Positions 54,681-61,788 of a DNA stretch of 64,000 nt are shown here, piece by piece; the stretch's first letter is position 1; every line of letters starts with the position of its first letter. The notes beneath the pieces are model-generated. The model was given only the letters and a program-made list of their open reading frames with translations. It made no database searches and was not told the origin of the DNA. The position numbers and the translations under genes are program-made. The stretch is taken from NCBI RefSeq assembly GCF_029023725.1, contig NZ_CP119075.1, positions 5,451,501 to 5,515,500 of the forward strand. Direction: 5' to 3'. The DNA comes from Synoicihabitans lomoniglobus (GTDB taxonomy: Bacteria > Verrucomicrobiota > Verrucomicrobiia > Opitutales > Opitutaceae).

Positions 54681-54780
54681 TTGTTTAACCACAGATATGC
54701 ACGGTTAAGAAATCTATCCTATCAGGTTTCATTGCGTAACGGTGGTGGAGCCATCTGTGTCCATCTGTGGTTAAAAAATC
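54681..54780. repeat. AACCAC-type palindromic element, copy 3 (carboxylase-ureE)
   Basis: The left arm TTTAACCACAGATATGCACG and the right arm GTCCATCTGTGGTTAAAA are inverted; the centre TTTCATTGCGTAACGGTGG matches the centres of copies 1 and 4. It fills the whole gap between carboxylase and ureE. Confidence 0.75.
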
Positions 54781-54794
54781 CGTAGTTTCATCCT

Positions 54795-55265
54795 GTGCTT
54801 CAGCTCATATCTCACTCTGTTGCGTCTCCTGATGAATCACTCGCCGTGGTTTCGATTCGCGTGGATCGGTTGAAGTTGGCGAAGCGGCGCTGGCGGGGGC
54901 AGGCGGCCGATGGGGCGGACTTTGGGTTCGAACTCACTCAGCCGCTCAAGCCCGGGACGACGGTCTGGCAGAGCGACACCGCCCGCTATGTGATCGAGCA
55001 GGAGCCCGAGGCCGTGCTTGAGATTCCGCTCGATGTGCCGGCTTCGGCGGCAGCGGGCATTGGCTGGGCCGTGGGTAATCTGCACATGGAATTGATGTCC
55101 GAGGTCGATCGTCTTTTAGCGATTGATGACCCGGCGGTCCGGCAATTGCTGGAGCGTATCCAAGTGCCCTATAAACCCACCACCGCTGTATTTCGTCCCG
55201 GTCGCTTCGTGCGCGGTGCGAAACAGACTCCCAATCATGACCTCGGACCCAGCCATCGGCACTGA
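54795..55265 (+). CDS. ureE: urease accessory protein UreE
   Basis: A 156-residue nickel chaperone that delivers Ni to the UreG/UreF/UreD complex. It starts at a GTG. The N-terminal domain has RLKLAKRRWRGQAADGADFG, and the metal-binding domain has IGWAVGNLHMELMSEVDRLL, with the conserved His in GNLH, then RIQVPYKPTTAVFRPGRFVR. The C-terminus GPSHRH is a very short His tail. It overlaps ureF by 29 bp. Confidence 0.92.
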   Translation: MLQLISHSVASPDESLAVVSIRVDRLKLAKRRWRGQAADGADFGFELTQPLKPGTTVWQSDTARYVIEQEPEAVLEIPLDVPASAAAGIGWAVGNLHMELMSEVDRLLAIDDPAVRQLLERIQVPYKPTTAVFRPGRFVRGAKQTPNHDLGPSHRH

Positions 55266-55950
55266 TGCCGGCTGGTTCTGCGGACTCCTGCAGGCCGGCG
55301 ATTCGTTTTACCCCACGGGCGCCTACGCCCATTCCTACGGGCTCGAAGGGCTGGTGCAGGAGAACGTGGTGACGGATCGCGCGACGCTTTGTTCGTATTA
55401 CGAACAATCGGTGCTGCCGTCGCTGGCGCGGTTGGAGTTGCCGTTGGTGGCGCAGGCGTGGCACGCGCTGGCGGAGCCCGATTGGGCGGAGGTGGCGGAG
55501 GTGAGTCGGTTGGCGTCGGTGCTGAAGACGACGCGGGAGGTGCGCTTGGCGAGTCACAACATCGGGCGGCAACGGGCGGAACTATTGGCGCGGTTGCGGC
55601 CGGAATCGCTGGCCACGGCGTTGGTGGCGCGGGCGGCAAGTGATGGATTCCCTTTCGCGGCCACGGTGTCGGCGGCGCTGGAGGGGCGGGTGCATGGCGC
55701 GCCGTTGGCGGCCGTGTTGGGCGGAGTATTTTACGCGACCCTTTCCGGGCAATTGGCGGCGGCGATGAAGCTGCTGCGCATCGGCCAAAACGCCGCGCAA
55801 TCGTTGCTCACCGAAATGCTGGCCCACGCCGGCCCGACGGTGGAGGCGGCGGTGGTGTTGCGGCGCGAAGAGATCGGTTGGTTTAACCCGTGGCTCGACA
55901 TCGCTTCGGCGCGTCACGAAACCGCCAACGCGCGGCTGTTTATTTCATGA
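55237..55950 (+). CDS. ureF: urease accessory protein UreF
   Basis: A 237-residue all-helical GTPase-gating protein of the urease activation complex. Family motifs are [52 protein letters not shown] and [11 protein letters not shown]. The ATG at 55237 overlaps ureE by 29 bp; the end overlaps ureG (TCATGA). The tight overlaps show ureE-ureF-ureG is one translational unit. Confidence 0.93.
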   Translation: MTSDPAIGTDAGWFCGLLQAGDSFYPTGAYAHSYGLEGLVQENVVTDRATLCSYYEQSVLPSLARLELPLVAQAWHALAEPDWAEVAEVSRLASVLKTTREVRLASHNIGRQRAELLARLRPESLATALVARAASDGFPFAATVSAALEGRVHGAPLAAVLGGVFYATLSGQLAAAMKLLRIGQNAAQSLLTEMLAHAGPTVEAAVVLRREEIGWFNPWLDIASARHETANARLFIS

Positions 55951-56591
55951 GCGTTCCTATGACTGAATCCCGTCCTCCTCGAATTGGCATCGGCGGCCCG
56001 GTGGGGTCGGGTAAGACGATGTTGTGTCTCAAACTCTGTGCAGCGCTGCGCGAACGTTACTCCATGGCGGTCGTGACCAATGACATCTATACGAAGGAGG
56101 ATGCGGAGTATCTCACGCGCTCCGGTGCGCTGGGGGCCGATCGTATCGTGGGCGTGGAGACGGGCGGGTGTCCGCACACGGCCATTCGCGACGACACGAC
56201 GATGAACGAGCAGGCCTGCCAAGGTTTGGCGGAGGCGCATCCCGACCTGCAACTCATCCTGGTCGAGAGTGGCGGCGACAACCTGTCGGCGACGTTTTCA
56301 CCCGAGTTGGTCGACGCGTTTATTTACGTGATCGACGTCGCCGAGGGAGACAAAATTCCGCGCAAGGGTGGTCCAGCGGTGCGGTTCAGTGATCTGCTCA
56401 TCATCAACAAAATCGACCTCGCGCCGCTGGTGGGAGCGGATCTCGGCGTGATGGATCGCGATGCGAAGATCCAGCGCGGGAAGCGTCCGTTCGTCTTCTG
56501 CGACCTGAAGCGCGAGCACAATCTCGATGCCGTCATCGCTTGGATCGAACACGAGGTGATGTTTGCCACGTCGGCGCACTCCACGGACTGA
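55947..56591 (+). CDS. ureG: urease accessory GTPase UreG
   Basis: A 214-residue GTPase that powers Ni insertion. P-loop [31 protein letters not shown], the Ni-binding Cys-Pro-His in [33 protein letters not shown], and the guanine-specificity loop [20 protein letters not shown] are all present. It starts inside the ureF stop. An AACCAC element separates it from ureD. Confidence 0.97.
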   Translation: MSVPMTESRPPRIGIGGPVGSGKTMLCLKLCAALRERYSMAVVTNDIYTKEDAEYLTRSGALGADRIVGVETGGCPHTAIRDDTTMNEQACQGLAEAHPDLQLILVESGGDNLSATFSPELVDAFIYVIDVAEGDKIPRKGGPAVRFSDLLIINKIDLAPLVGADLGVMDRDAKIQRGKRPFVFCDLKREHNLDAVIAWIEHEVMFATSAHSTD

Positions 56592-56611
56592 GGCGGGAAC
56601 AGGGTGCGGTT

Positions 56612-56770
56612 TGTTTAACCACTTCCGAGCGAAGCGACATCTGAGAAGCGAAGCGCCGAAGCAATGGACACAAATGGCTCCACTACCGTTACGCGATGCA
56701 ACCCCACGGGTGCTGTTTTAAGCAGGATTGTCAGATCCTGATTGGTGTTAATCTGTCGCGAAAAAACAGT
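56612..56770. repeat. AACCAC-type palindromic element, copy 4 (ureG-ureD)
   Basis: The element begins GTTTAACCACTTCC, carries the same centre CTCCACTACCGTTACGCGAT as copy 1, and ends in TTAATCTGTCGCGAAAAAAC. It is the most diverged copy. The ATG of ureD lies at its end, so the element may provide part of the leader. Confidence 0.65.
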
Positions 56771-56773
56771 TTC

Positions 56774-57610
56774 ATGAGCAACATATTTGAGGGACATTTA
56801 ATGTTGCGGGCGGAGGCCCGACCAGGAGGACGAACCGCGTTGGCGGGGCAGTCGTTTCGGGCGCCGTATTATGTGGGTAAGTCCTATTTGGATACGGACT
56901 CCGGTGTGCTGATGGTGCAGGTGGCCAATCCCACGGCGGGCATATTGTCCGGGGATCGATTGGAGTCGGCGATCACGGTCGCGGCGGATGCGAAGCTGTT
57001 GGTGACCACGCCGAGTGCGAGTCGGGTGTTTCCGATGAACGCGGGGGAGGCGGTCTCCCGCCAGACATTTGCCGTGGAGACGGGCGGTTGGTTGGAGATG
57101 CTGCCCGAACCGTTGGTGCCGCATCGGCGGTCCACTTATCGACAGGATACGAGCGTGGAGATCGCGGCGGGCGGTGGGGTGTTTTTTGTCGAGCAACTCA
57201 TGCCCGGCCGGGTGGGCCATGGTGAGGCGTGGGAGTGGGACCGGTTGGTGCTTACGCTTGATGTGCGCGTGGACGGGGAGTGGGTGCTGCGCGAACGGTT
57301 TGACCAGAGTGGCGCGAGCTTGCGCGCCATGGCAGTGGCGGCGGGCACCGGACCGGAATCCTGTTTTGCCAACGGGTTGGTGGTTGTTCCCGGCGCGGAT
57401 GCGGCAGAAACGAATCCTGCGTGGCGCGAGGCGCTGCATGCCTTGCATGGCGACGGGGTGTGGATCGGAGCGACTGCTCTCGGTGCGGGGGCGTGGTCGT
57501 TGCGAATCGTCGCGGCGAACGGAGTGACCTTACGCGCGGCCGTGCAGCAGGTGCGCGCGATCCTCGCGGAGGTGTGCCCGGCGCTGCGGTGCGGGCTGCG
57601 GAAGCTTTGA
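56774..57610 (+). CDS. ureD: urease accessory protein UreD (UreH)
   Basis: A 278-residue scaffold protein of the urease activation complex: LRAEARPGGRTALAGQSFRA, the conserved VQVANPTAGILSGDRLESAI, TTPSASRVFPMNAGEAVSRQ, LEMLPEPLVPHRRSTYRQDT and PGRVGHGEAWEW. The ATG at 56774 is used; the frame before it runs through a repeat. It is unusual that ureD lies last, after ureG, rather than first. Confidence 0.93.
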   Translation: MSNIFEGHLMLRAEARPGGRTALAGQSFRAPYYVGKSYLDTDSGVLMVQVANPTAGILSGDRLESAITVAADAKLLVTTPSASRVFPMNAGEAVSRQTFAVETGGWLEMLPEPLVPHRRSTYRQDTSVEIAAGGGVFFVEQLMPGRVGHGEAWEWDRLVLTLDVRVDGEWVLRERFDQSGASLRAMAVAAGTGPESCFANGLVVVPGADAAETNPAWREALHALHGDGVWIGATALGAGAWSLRIVAANGVTLRAAVQQVRAILAEVCPALRCGLRKL

Positions 57611-57696
57611 CCGCGGTGTGTTCATCGACCAGTGATCGCGCCTGGTGGTGGCGGAGGTTTGGGTTGGTGGGCTGGTCGTCTGCGCGCGGTTTTCTG

Positions 57697-58110
57697 AGCG
57701 CGAGCGAGCTCGCGGCCTACGGGGGCGGCGGGGAGGGTGGTGTGTGGGTGTTGGGTTCAGAGGAGCGAGGCGTGGGGTAGGGACGGCTCGCCGAGCCGTC
57801 CGCGCGGTAGGCTGGAAGGCTGACGCACTGTGCGGTCACCTCGGCGAGGCGACCCTACCTTTTTGTTTGCGGGTGGTTTCCTTTAGCGCGAGCGAGCTCG
57901 CGGCCTACGGTGGGCGGTGGGACGGGGTGTGTGGGTGTTGGGTTCAGGGGAGCGAGGCGTGGGGTAGGGACAGCTCGCCGAGCCGTCCGCGCGGTAGGCT
58001 GGTAGGCTGACGCACTGTGCGGTCGCCTCGGCGAGGCGACCCTACCCTTTGTTGTGCGCGGGCGCGTTCTTTAGCGCGAGCGAGATCGCGGCCTACGGGG
58101 TGGGTGGGTT
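57697..58110. repeat. 188-bp tandem repeat, two full copies and a partial third
   Basis: The marker AGCGCGAGCGAG begins at 57697, 57885 and 58073, exactly 188 bp apart each time. Each full unit contains GCGAGCGAGCTCGC, GGACGGCTCGCCGAGCCGTCC-like and GGTCGCCTCGGCGAGGCGACC-like hairpins; the last arms resemble the palindrome in the carboxylase gene. The region from ureD to the gene at 58121 holds no supported gene. Confidence 0.8.
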
Positions 58111-58120
58111 GTTGGGACCG

Positions 58121-58300
58121 TCAGGACGACGGGCGTCGGCGGTAGGCGAGGGCACCGATGATGATCACAACGAGGACGACGATGCCGGCGGTGGCCGGGG
58201 TGAAGTCCCATTCCAAGTCATGGCCTCCGAGGTGCCCCGGGTGAGCGGCGAGATTGAGCGTCGTGGTGAGCAGGGCGAGGGGAGTAAGGAAGCGTTTCAT
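58121..58300 (-). CDS. small membrane protein next to DUF4405 gene
   Basis: A 59-residue protein starts MKRFLTPLALLTTTLNLAAH, continues PGHLGGHDLEWDFTPATAG and ends with a membrane helix (IVVLVVIIIGALAY) and a basic tail RRRPSS. The N-terminus looks like a signal peptide, and HPGHLGGHD carries three His on the outer side, which might bind metal or heme. It starts 48 bp after the DUF4405 gene on the same strand, so they are probably one operon. I recognise no named family. Confidence 0.7.
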   Translation of the reverse strand: MKRFLTPLALLTTTLNLAAHPGHLGGHDLEWDFTPATAGIVVLVVIIIGALAYRRRPSS

Positions 58301-58348
58301 GGCGTGGGGGGATCTTGCAGCAAGTCATGGGCCAGCGGCGCGGTGGTG

Positions 58349-58690
58349 TCAGCCGCGAACTGGGATGAGAACGAAGAGCGCCATGAGCAGGACGGCGGTG
58401 CCGAGTCCCACGGCGAGTTTCCAACGGTTGCGCTGGGCGGCGATGAGGTGGAGCCATTTGAGGTGCAACAGGAGATGGCCCACCACAAGGACGCCGATGC
58501 CGTAGCCGGCCCAGGCGTGCAGCTCCCCCCAGTCGTGGCGACCGAGACCCAGGACCGTGAGGCCGTGGCCGTCGCGACCGCGAGGCAGGCGTTGGTCCAT
58601 GAGCCAGCCCGTGCCGAGAATGAAGGCGCCGTTGAGGAGAAGCAGCAGGTTGAGGACGCGGTTGAGGAGGGTGCGGGTGGAAGCTTTCAT
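58349..58690 (-). CDS. DUF4405-like cytochrome b-type membrane protein
   Basis: A 113-residue protein with three helices: LNRVLNLLLLLNGAFILGTG, the His-rich LHAWAGYGIGVLVVGHLLLH (several His positioned as in b-type heme proteins, followed by LKWL), and WKLAVGLGTAVLLMALFVLI. This matches the DUF4405 pattern of small cytochrome b561-like proteins. The ATG at 58690 is used; the frame beyond adds nothing sensible. It is upstream of the small His-rich protein on the same strand. Confidence 0.75.
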   Translation of the reverse strand: MKASTRTLLNRVLNLLLLLNGAFILGTGWLMDQRLPRGRDGHGLTVLGLGRHDWGELHAWAGYGIGVLVVGHLLLHLKWLHLIAAQRNRWKLAVGLGTAVLLMALFVLIPVRG

Positions 58691-58794
58691 GATCGCGGTG
58701 ACGTGATGATGAAAGATGCGACGGCTTACGCCGACCGCGAGTTGCACACCGGCGGTGATTATTCGCCGGGCTGCTGACCTCAATCAGCGGGTTC

Positions 58795-59412
58795 TCAGCG
58801 GCGGCCGAGCAACTGGGTGACGGCGGCGCGGCCGGTATGACCGTGGCCTTCCACGACGTCGCGTTCGATTTCGTGGGCGAGGTCCCAGGTGATACCGGGA
58901 AACGCGTCGCGCACGTCGTCGAGACTCACCAACAGTTCGGGTGAGGCGACCGGTCCGCCGGTGGCGTGTTCGACTTGGCGGGGATGGTAGGATTCGAGCA
59001 CGATCATGCCTCCGGGGCGCAGTCCGGCGGCGACACGCGGGTAAAGCACGCGCCGCAAATCCGGGGGCAAGTGGCAGAAGATGGAGACGATCGCGCTCCA
59101 CGTGCCGGGTTCGATCACGAAGTCCGTGAGGTCGGCGACGACGGTGGTGAGCGTCACACCGCGGGAGGCGGCGAGTTGCTGAGCCTTGGCCAAGCCGACT
59201 TCGCTTTGGTCCATGGCGGTGACGGCATGTCCGCGTTCGGCGAGAAAGACGGCGTTGCGGCCTTCGCCCTCGGCGAGACACAGCACGGGCCCGGGGGGCA
59301 GGTGGTCGGCACAGGCCACGAGAAAATCGTTGGGGGTGGTGCCGAATACAAAGTCGTCCCCGGCGTTGCCGTAGCGGTTGTCCCAGAAGGGAGAGTCGAA
59401 GGATTTGGCCAT
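58795..59412 (-). CDS. class I SAM-dependent methyltransferase (TehB-like)
   Basis: A 205-residue protein with FWDNRYGNAGDDFVFGTTPN at the start, as in TehB/thiopurine-type enzymes, the SAM loop VLCLAEGEGRNAVFLAERGH, the acidic VTAMDQSEVGLAKAQQLAAS, and VSIFCHLPPDLRRVLYPRVA. It could methylate tellurite, thiols or a small metabolite. It follows the rhodanese gene (minus strand, 72 bp apart), so a sulfur- or metalloid-related role is possible. Confidence 0.9.
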   Translation of the reverse strand: MAKSFDSPFWDNRYGNAGDDFVFGTTPNDFLVACADHLPPGPVLCLAEGEGRNAVFLAERGHAVTAMDQSEVGLAKAQQLAASRGVTLTTVVADLTDFVIEPGTWSAIVSIFCHLPPDLRRVLYPRVAAGLRPGGMIVLESYHPRQVEHATGGPVASPELLVSLDDVRDAFPGITWDLAHEIERDVVEGHGHTGRAAVTQLLGRR

Positions 59413-59484
59413 GGGAAACTGGTGGGAGGAGGGTGGCTTATTTGACGCGTCTGACTTCGATGCGCCGATTCATGAATTTGCCGT

Positions 59485-59910
59485 TCATTCGTTTCCGGCC
59501 GGTTCGTCGGGGGCGCGGAGGGGGAGGTTCGCGCGGTTCCAGTCGCGGAAACCGCCGACGTTGGCGACATCGAAGCCTTCCTTCGCGAGGATGTTGGCGG
59601 CCTGACCGGAGCGATTGCCGGAGCGGCAGTAGAGGAGCACCTGTTTGTTTTCCTTCTTCGCGGTGGCGAGCACATGGCTCCATTTTTTGCGGGCGCCACG
59701 GAGATCGCTCAAGGGCAACAAGTAGGCCGGGGCCGCGACGCCTTCGCTCCATTCGGCGGGCTCGCGCACGTCGATGAGAATGGCTTCGCCCGCCCGCACT
59801 TTGGCGGCGGCCTCGGTGGGCTCGATGCGGGGGCCGCCGCCTTGCCCGAAAGCGGTGCGGACGACGGCGAGAAACACGAAGGCGAGGGCGATGAGAGCGA
59901 GAATCTTCAT
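59485..59910 (-). CDS. secreted single-domain rhodanese
   Basis: A 141-residue protein with an N-terminal signal or anchor (MKILALIALAFVFLAVVRTA, FGQG) and one rhodanese domain: IEPTEAAAKVRAGEAILIDV, REPAEWSEGVAAPAYLLPLS, and the active-site loop LLYCRSGNRSGQAANIL with Cys followed by the usual R-S-G-N-R loop. It transfers sulfane sulfur or acts as a thiol carrier outside the cytoplasm. It is the first gene of the pair with the methyltransferase. Confidence 0.92.
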   Translation of the reverse strand: MKILALIALAFVFLAVVRTAFGQGGGPRIEPTEAAAKVRAGEAILIDVREPAEWSEGVAAPAYLLPLSDLRGARKKWSHVLATAKKENKQVLLYCRSGNRSGQAANILAKEGFDVANVGGFRDWNRANLPLRAPDEPAGNE

Positions 59911-60040
59911 GGAAGGAGGCAGCAAACGACAGCGGCCTCGCGGGCGCAAGTTCGGGAGGTCGGTTGGTTTTTTCGTTTTTTGGTCACAGATCCGGAGTCT
60001 GATTCGTCCTCGTCATGAAACCCGAACGAAAAGAAACACC

Positions 60041-60562
60041 ATGACCTCTGAACAAATCGAATCCGCCCGCGCCCAGACCCACGCCTTTCGCGATCATTAC
60101 AACTACGACACCACTTATATGGAAGAAATGCTCGATGCCTCGCCGGCCGGATTTGCCCGATTCCAGGCCGTCACACAGATGGCGGGCTTTGGCGATAGCC
60201 TGCCCAAGGACGTGCCATACGTGGCCCGCATCGCGGCGTTTGCGGTGGTCGACTGCGGTCCATGTCTGGAGCTGACGCTGAAAATGGGACGCGAAGCCGG
60301 GGTCGCGGCGTCGGTGTTGCACGCCGCGCGCTGCGATGGCGCGGCGTTGCCCGCCGAACTGGCGGAGGTGCGCGGGTATGCGGCGCAAATTGCGGCCGGT
60401 GAAACGCCGGACGACGACGAAGTGCAGCGGCTGCGCGATCGTTACGGTTCGGCGGGCCTGGTGGAGCTCGCGCTCAATATCGCGAGCTCATTGATTTTTC
60501 CCGCCGTCAAACGCACGCTCGGTCATGCGCGGAGTTGCTCGCTCACGACGTTCTCGGTGTGA
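60041..60562 (+). CDS. carboxymuconolactone decarboxylase family protein, ECF41 partner
   Basis: A 173-residue AhpD-like protein. The CxxC motif is in AAFAVVDCGPCLELTLKMGR, the conserved helix of the family. The stop codon overlaps the sigma-factor start (TGATG). Carboxymuconolactone decarboxylases are a standard genomic partner of ECF41 sigma factors, where they may act in the oxidative stress response. The ATG at 60041 is used; the upstream frame is not coding. Confidence 0.88.
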   Translation: MTSEQIESARAQTHAFRDHYNYDTTYMEEMLDASPAGFARFQAVTQMAGFGDSLPKDVPYVARIAAFAVVDCGPCLELTLKMGREAGVAASVLHAARCDGAALPAELAEVRGYAAQIAAGETPDDDEVQRLRDRYGSAGLVELALNIASSLIFPAVKRTLGHARSCSLTTFSV

Positions 60563-61530
60563 TGGCGGACGCGATGTCGTTTTCCGAACCCGAGTGCGAT
60601 ACCGGATCCCCCGGGGACCGCAGTGTGACATTTGAAACCCACCGGGCGGCATTGGAGCGGCTGGCTTATCGCATGCTCGGTTCGGTGGCGGATGCGCACG
60701 ACATGGTGCAGGATACGTGGTTGCGTTGGGCGGAAGTCGAGACGGCGACGATCCGCGAACCCCGGGCCTGGCTGTTGCGCGCGTGCAGCCGTCGTTGTCT
60801 CGATCATCTCAAATCGGCGCGCGTGCAACGCGAGCGGTATCCCGGCCCATGGTTGCCGGAGCCGCTGGTGTGCGATGGGGTGGTGACTGGTGAGTGGGCG
60901 GCCGATCTCGCGGGGGCCGCCCGGGTGGAACTGGATGAATCGGTTTCGATGGCGTTGCTCACTGCCATGGAGCGCTTGTCGCCGGCGGAGCGGGCAGCGT
61001 TGCTCCTGCACGATGTTTTCGACCATGATTACGCAGAAGTGGCGGCCACGTTGCGGCGAACGGAGGCGGCCTGTCGCAAGCTCGTATCGCGGGCGCGTCA
61101 GCAGTTGCGGCGGACTCCGTCGCGCGAGGAGACGACGGTGTCGGCGCAGGATCATCAACGTTTGTTGCGGGAGTTTTTACGGGCGGCATCGGCGGGGGAT
61201 TTCGAGGGATTGAAGGCGGTGCTGCGCGAGAACGTCGCTTTTCACGCGGATGGTGGTGGCAAGGCCACGGCGGCGGGAAAGGTGCTGTGGGGGGCGGCGC
61301 AAGTCGCCCGGTTTTTCGTGGGTGTGGTGGCGAGGTCGGGAGCACGCTACGAGGCGAATCAGCTGCGGTGGTGTTGGTATAACGGCGCACCGGGCGTGGT
61401 GGTGCTGGACGCGCCCGGTGGTCAGCCGCGCACGGCGTTTTCCATCCGCATCGAGGATGGGCGCATCGCCGAGCTGTTCGCGCTGCGCAACCCGGACAAG
61501 TTGAAGGTGTTTGCCCGGGCAGGGGAGTGA
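60562..61530 (+). CDS. ECF41-group sigma factor with SnoaL-like C-terminal domain
   Basis: A 322-residue protein. Region 2 is at about residues 22-90 (LERLAYRMLGSVADAHDMVQ, DTWLRWAEVE) and region 4 at about 130-185 (LSPAERAALLLHDVFDHDYA). The linker has the ECF41 motif WLPEP (about residue 97). The C-terminal SnoaL-like domain carries DGGGK (about residue 230) and NPDKL (about residue 311), the other two ECF41 signature motifs. The C-terminal domain replaces an anti-sigma factor in this group. It overlaps its carboxymuconolactone-decarboxylase partner by one base. Confidence 0.93.
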   Translation: MADAMSFSEPECDTGSPGDRSVTFETHRAALERLAYRMLGSVADAHDMVQDTWLRWAEVETATIREPRAWLLRACSRRCLDHLKSARVQRERYPGPWLPEPLVCDGVVTGEWAADLAGAARVELDESVSMALLTAMERLSPAERAALLLHDVFDHDYAEVAATLRRTEAACRKLVSRARQQLRRTPSREETTVSAQDHQRLLREFLRAASAGDFEGLKAVLRENVAFHADGGGKATAAGKVLWGAAQVARFFVGVVARSGARYEANQLRWCWYNGAPGVVVLDAPGGQPRTAFSIRIEDGRIAELFALRNPDKLKVFARAGE

Positions 61531-61788
61531 GCACGGATCGGTGATCCACCCGCGGGGAGGTGGGCTTATAACATTCTCCAGCGGTCGCAACTTTTACTAC
61601 TGATCTGGCGAGACGGGCGATTCGCCGTTGTGCTTGGAGGAGGGGATGTTAAGCGGTTTTTGTCAGTCTACCCCTCCTAGCGTCCGCTTCATTGTTTCTC
61701 TGGCCTACTGAAACGCGGCGAACTCGGTGGTTTTACCAACCCTCGTTCGTTTGTGCCGTCCGTTACGCGGAAGGTGCGTCTCATTCCA
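61531..61788. other. intergenic region, nothing recognised
   Basis: This 258-bp stretch between the ECF41 sigma gene and the long unknown gene shows no supported gene, repeat or clear promoter. The sequence before 61789 has only a weak AAGG at 61771-61774 as possible ribosome-binding site. Confidence 0.4.
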
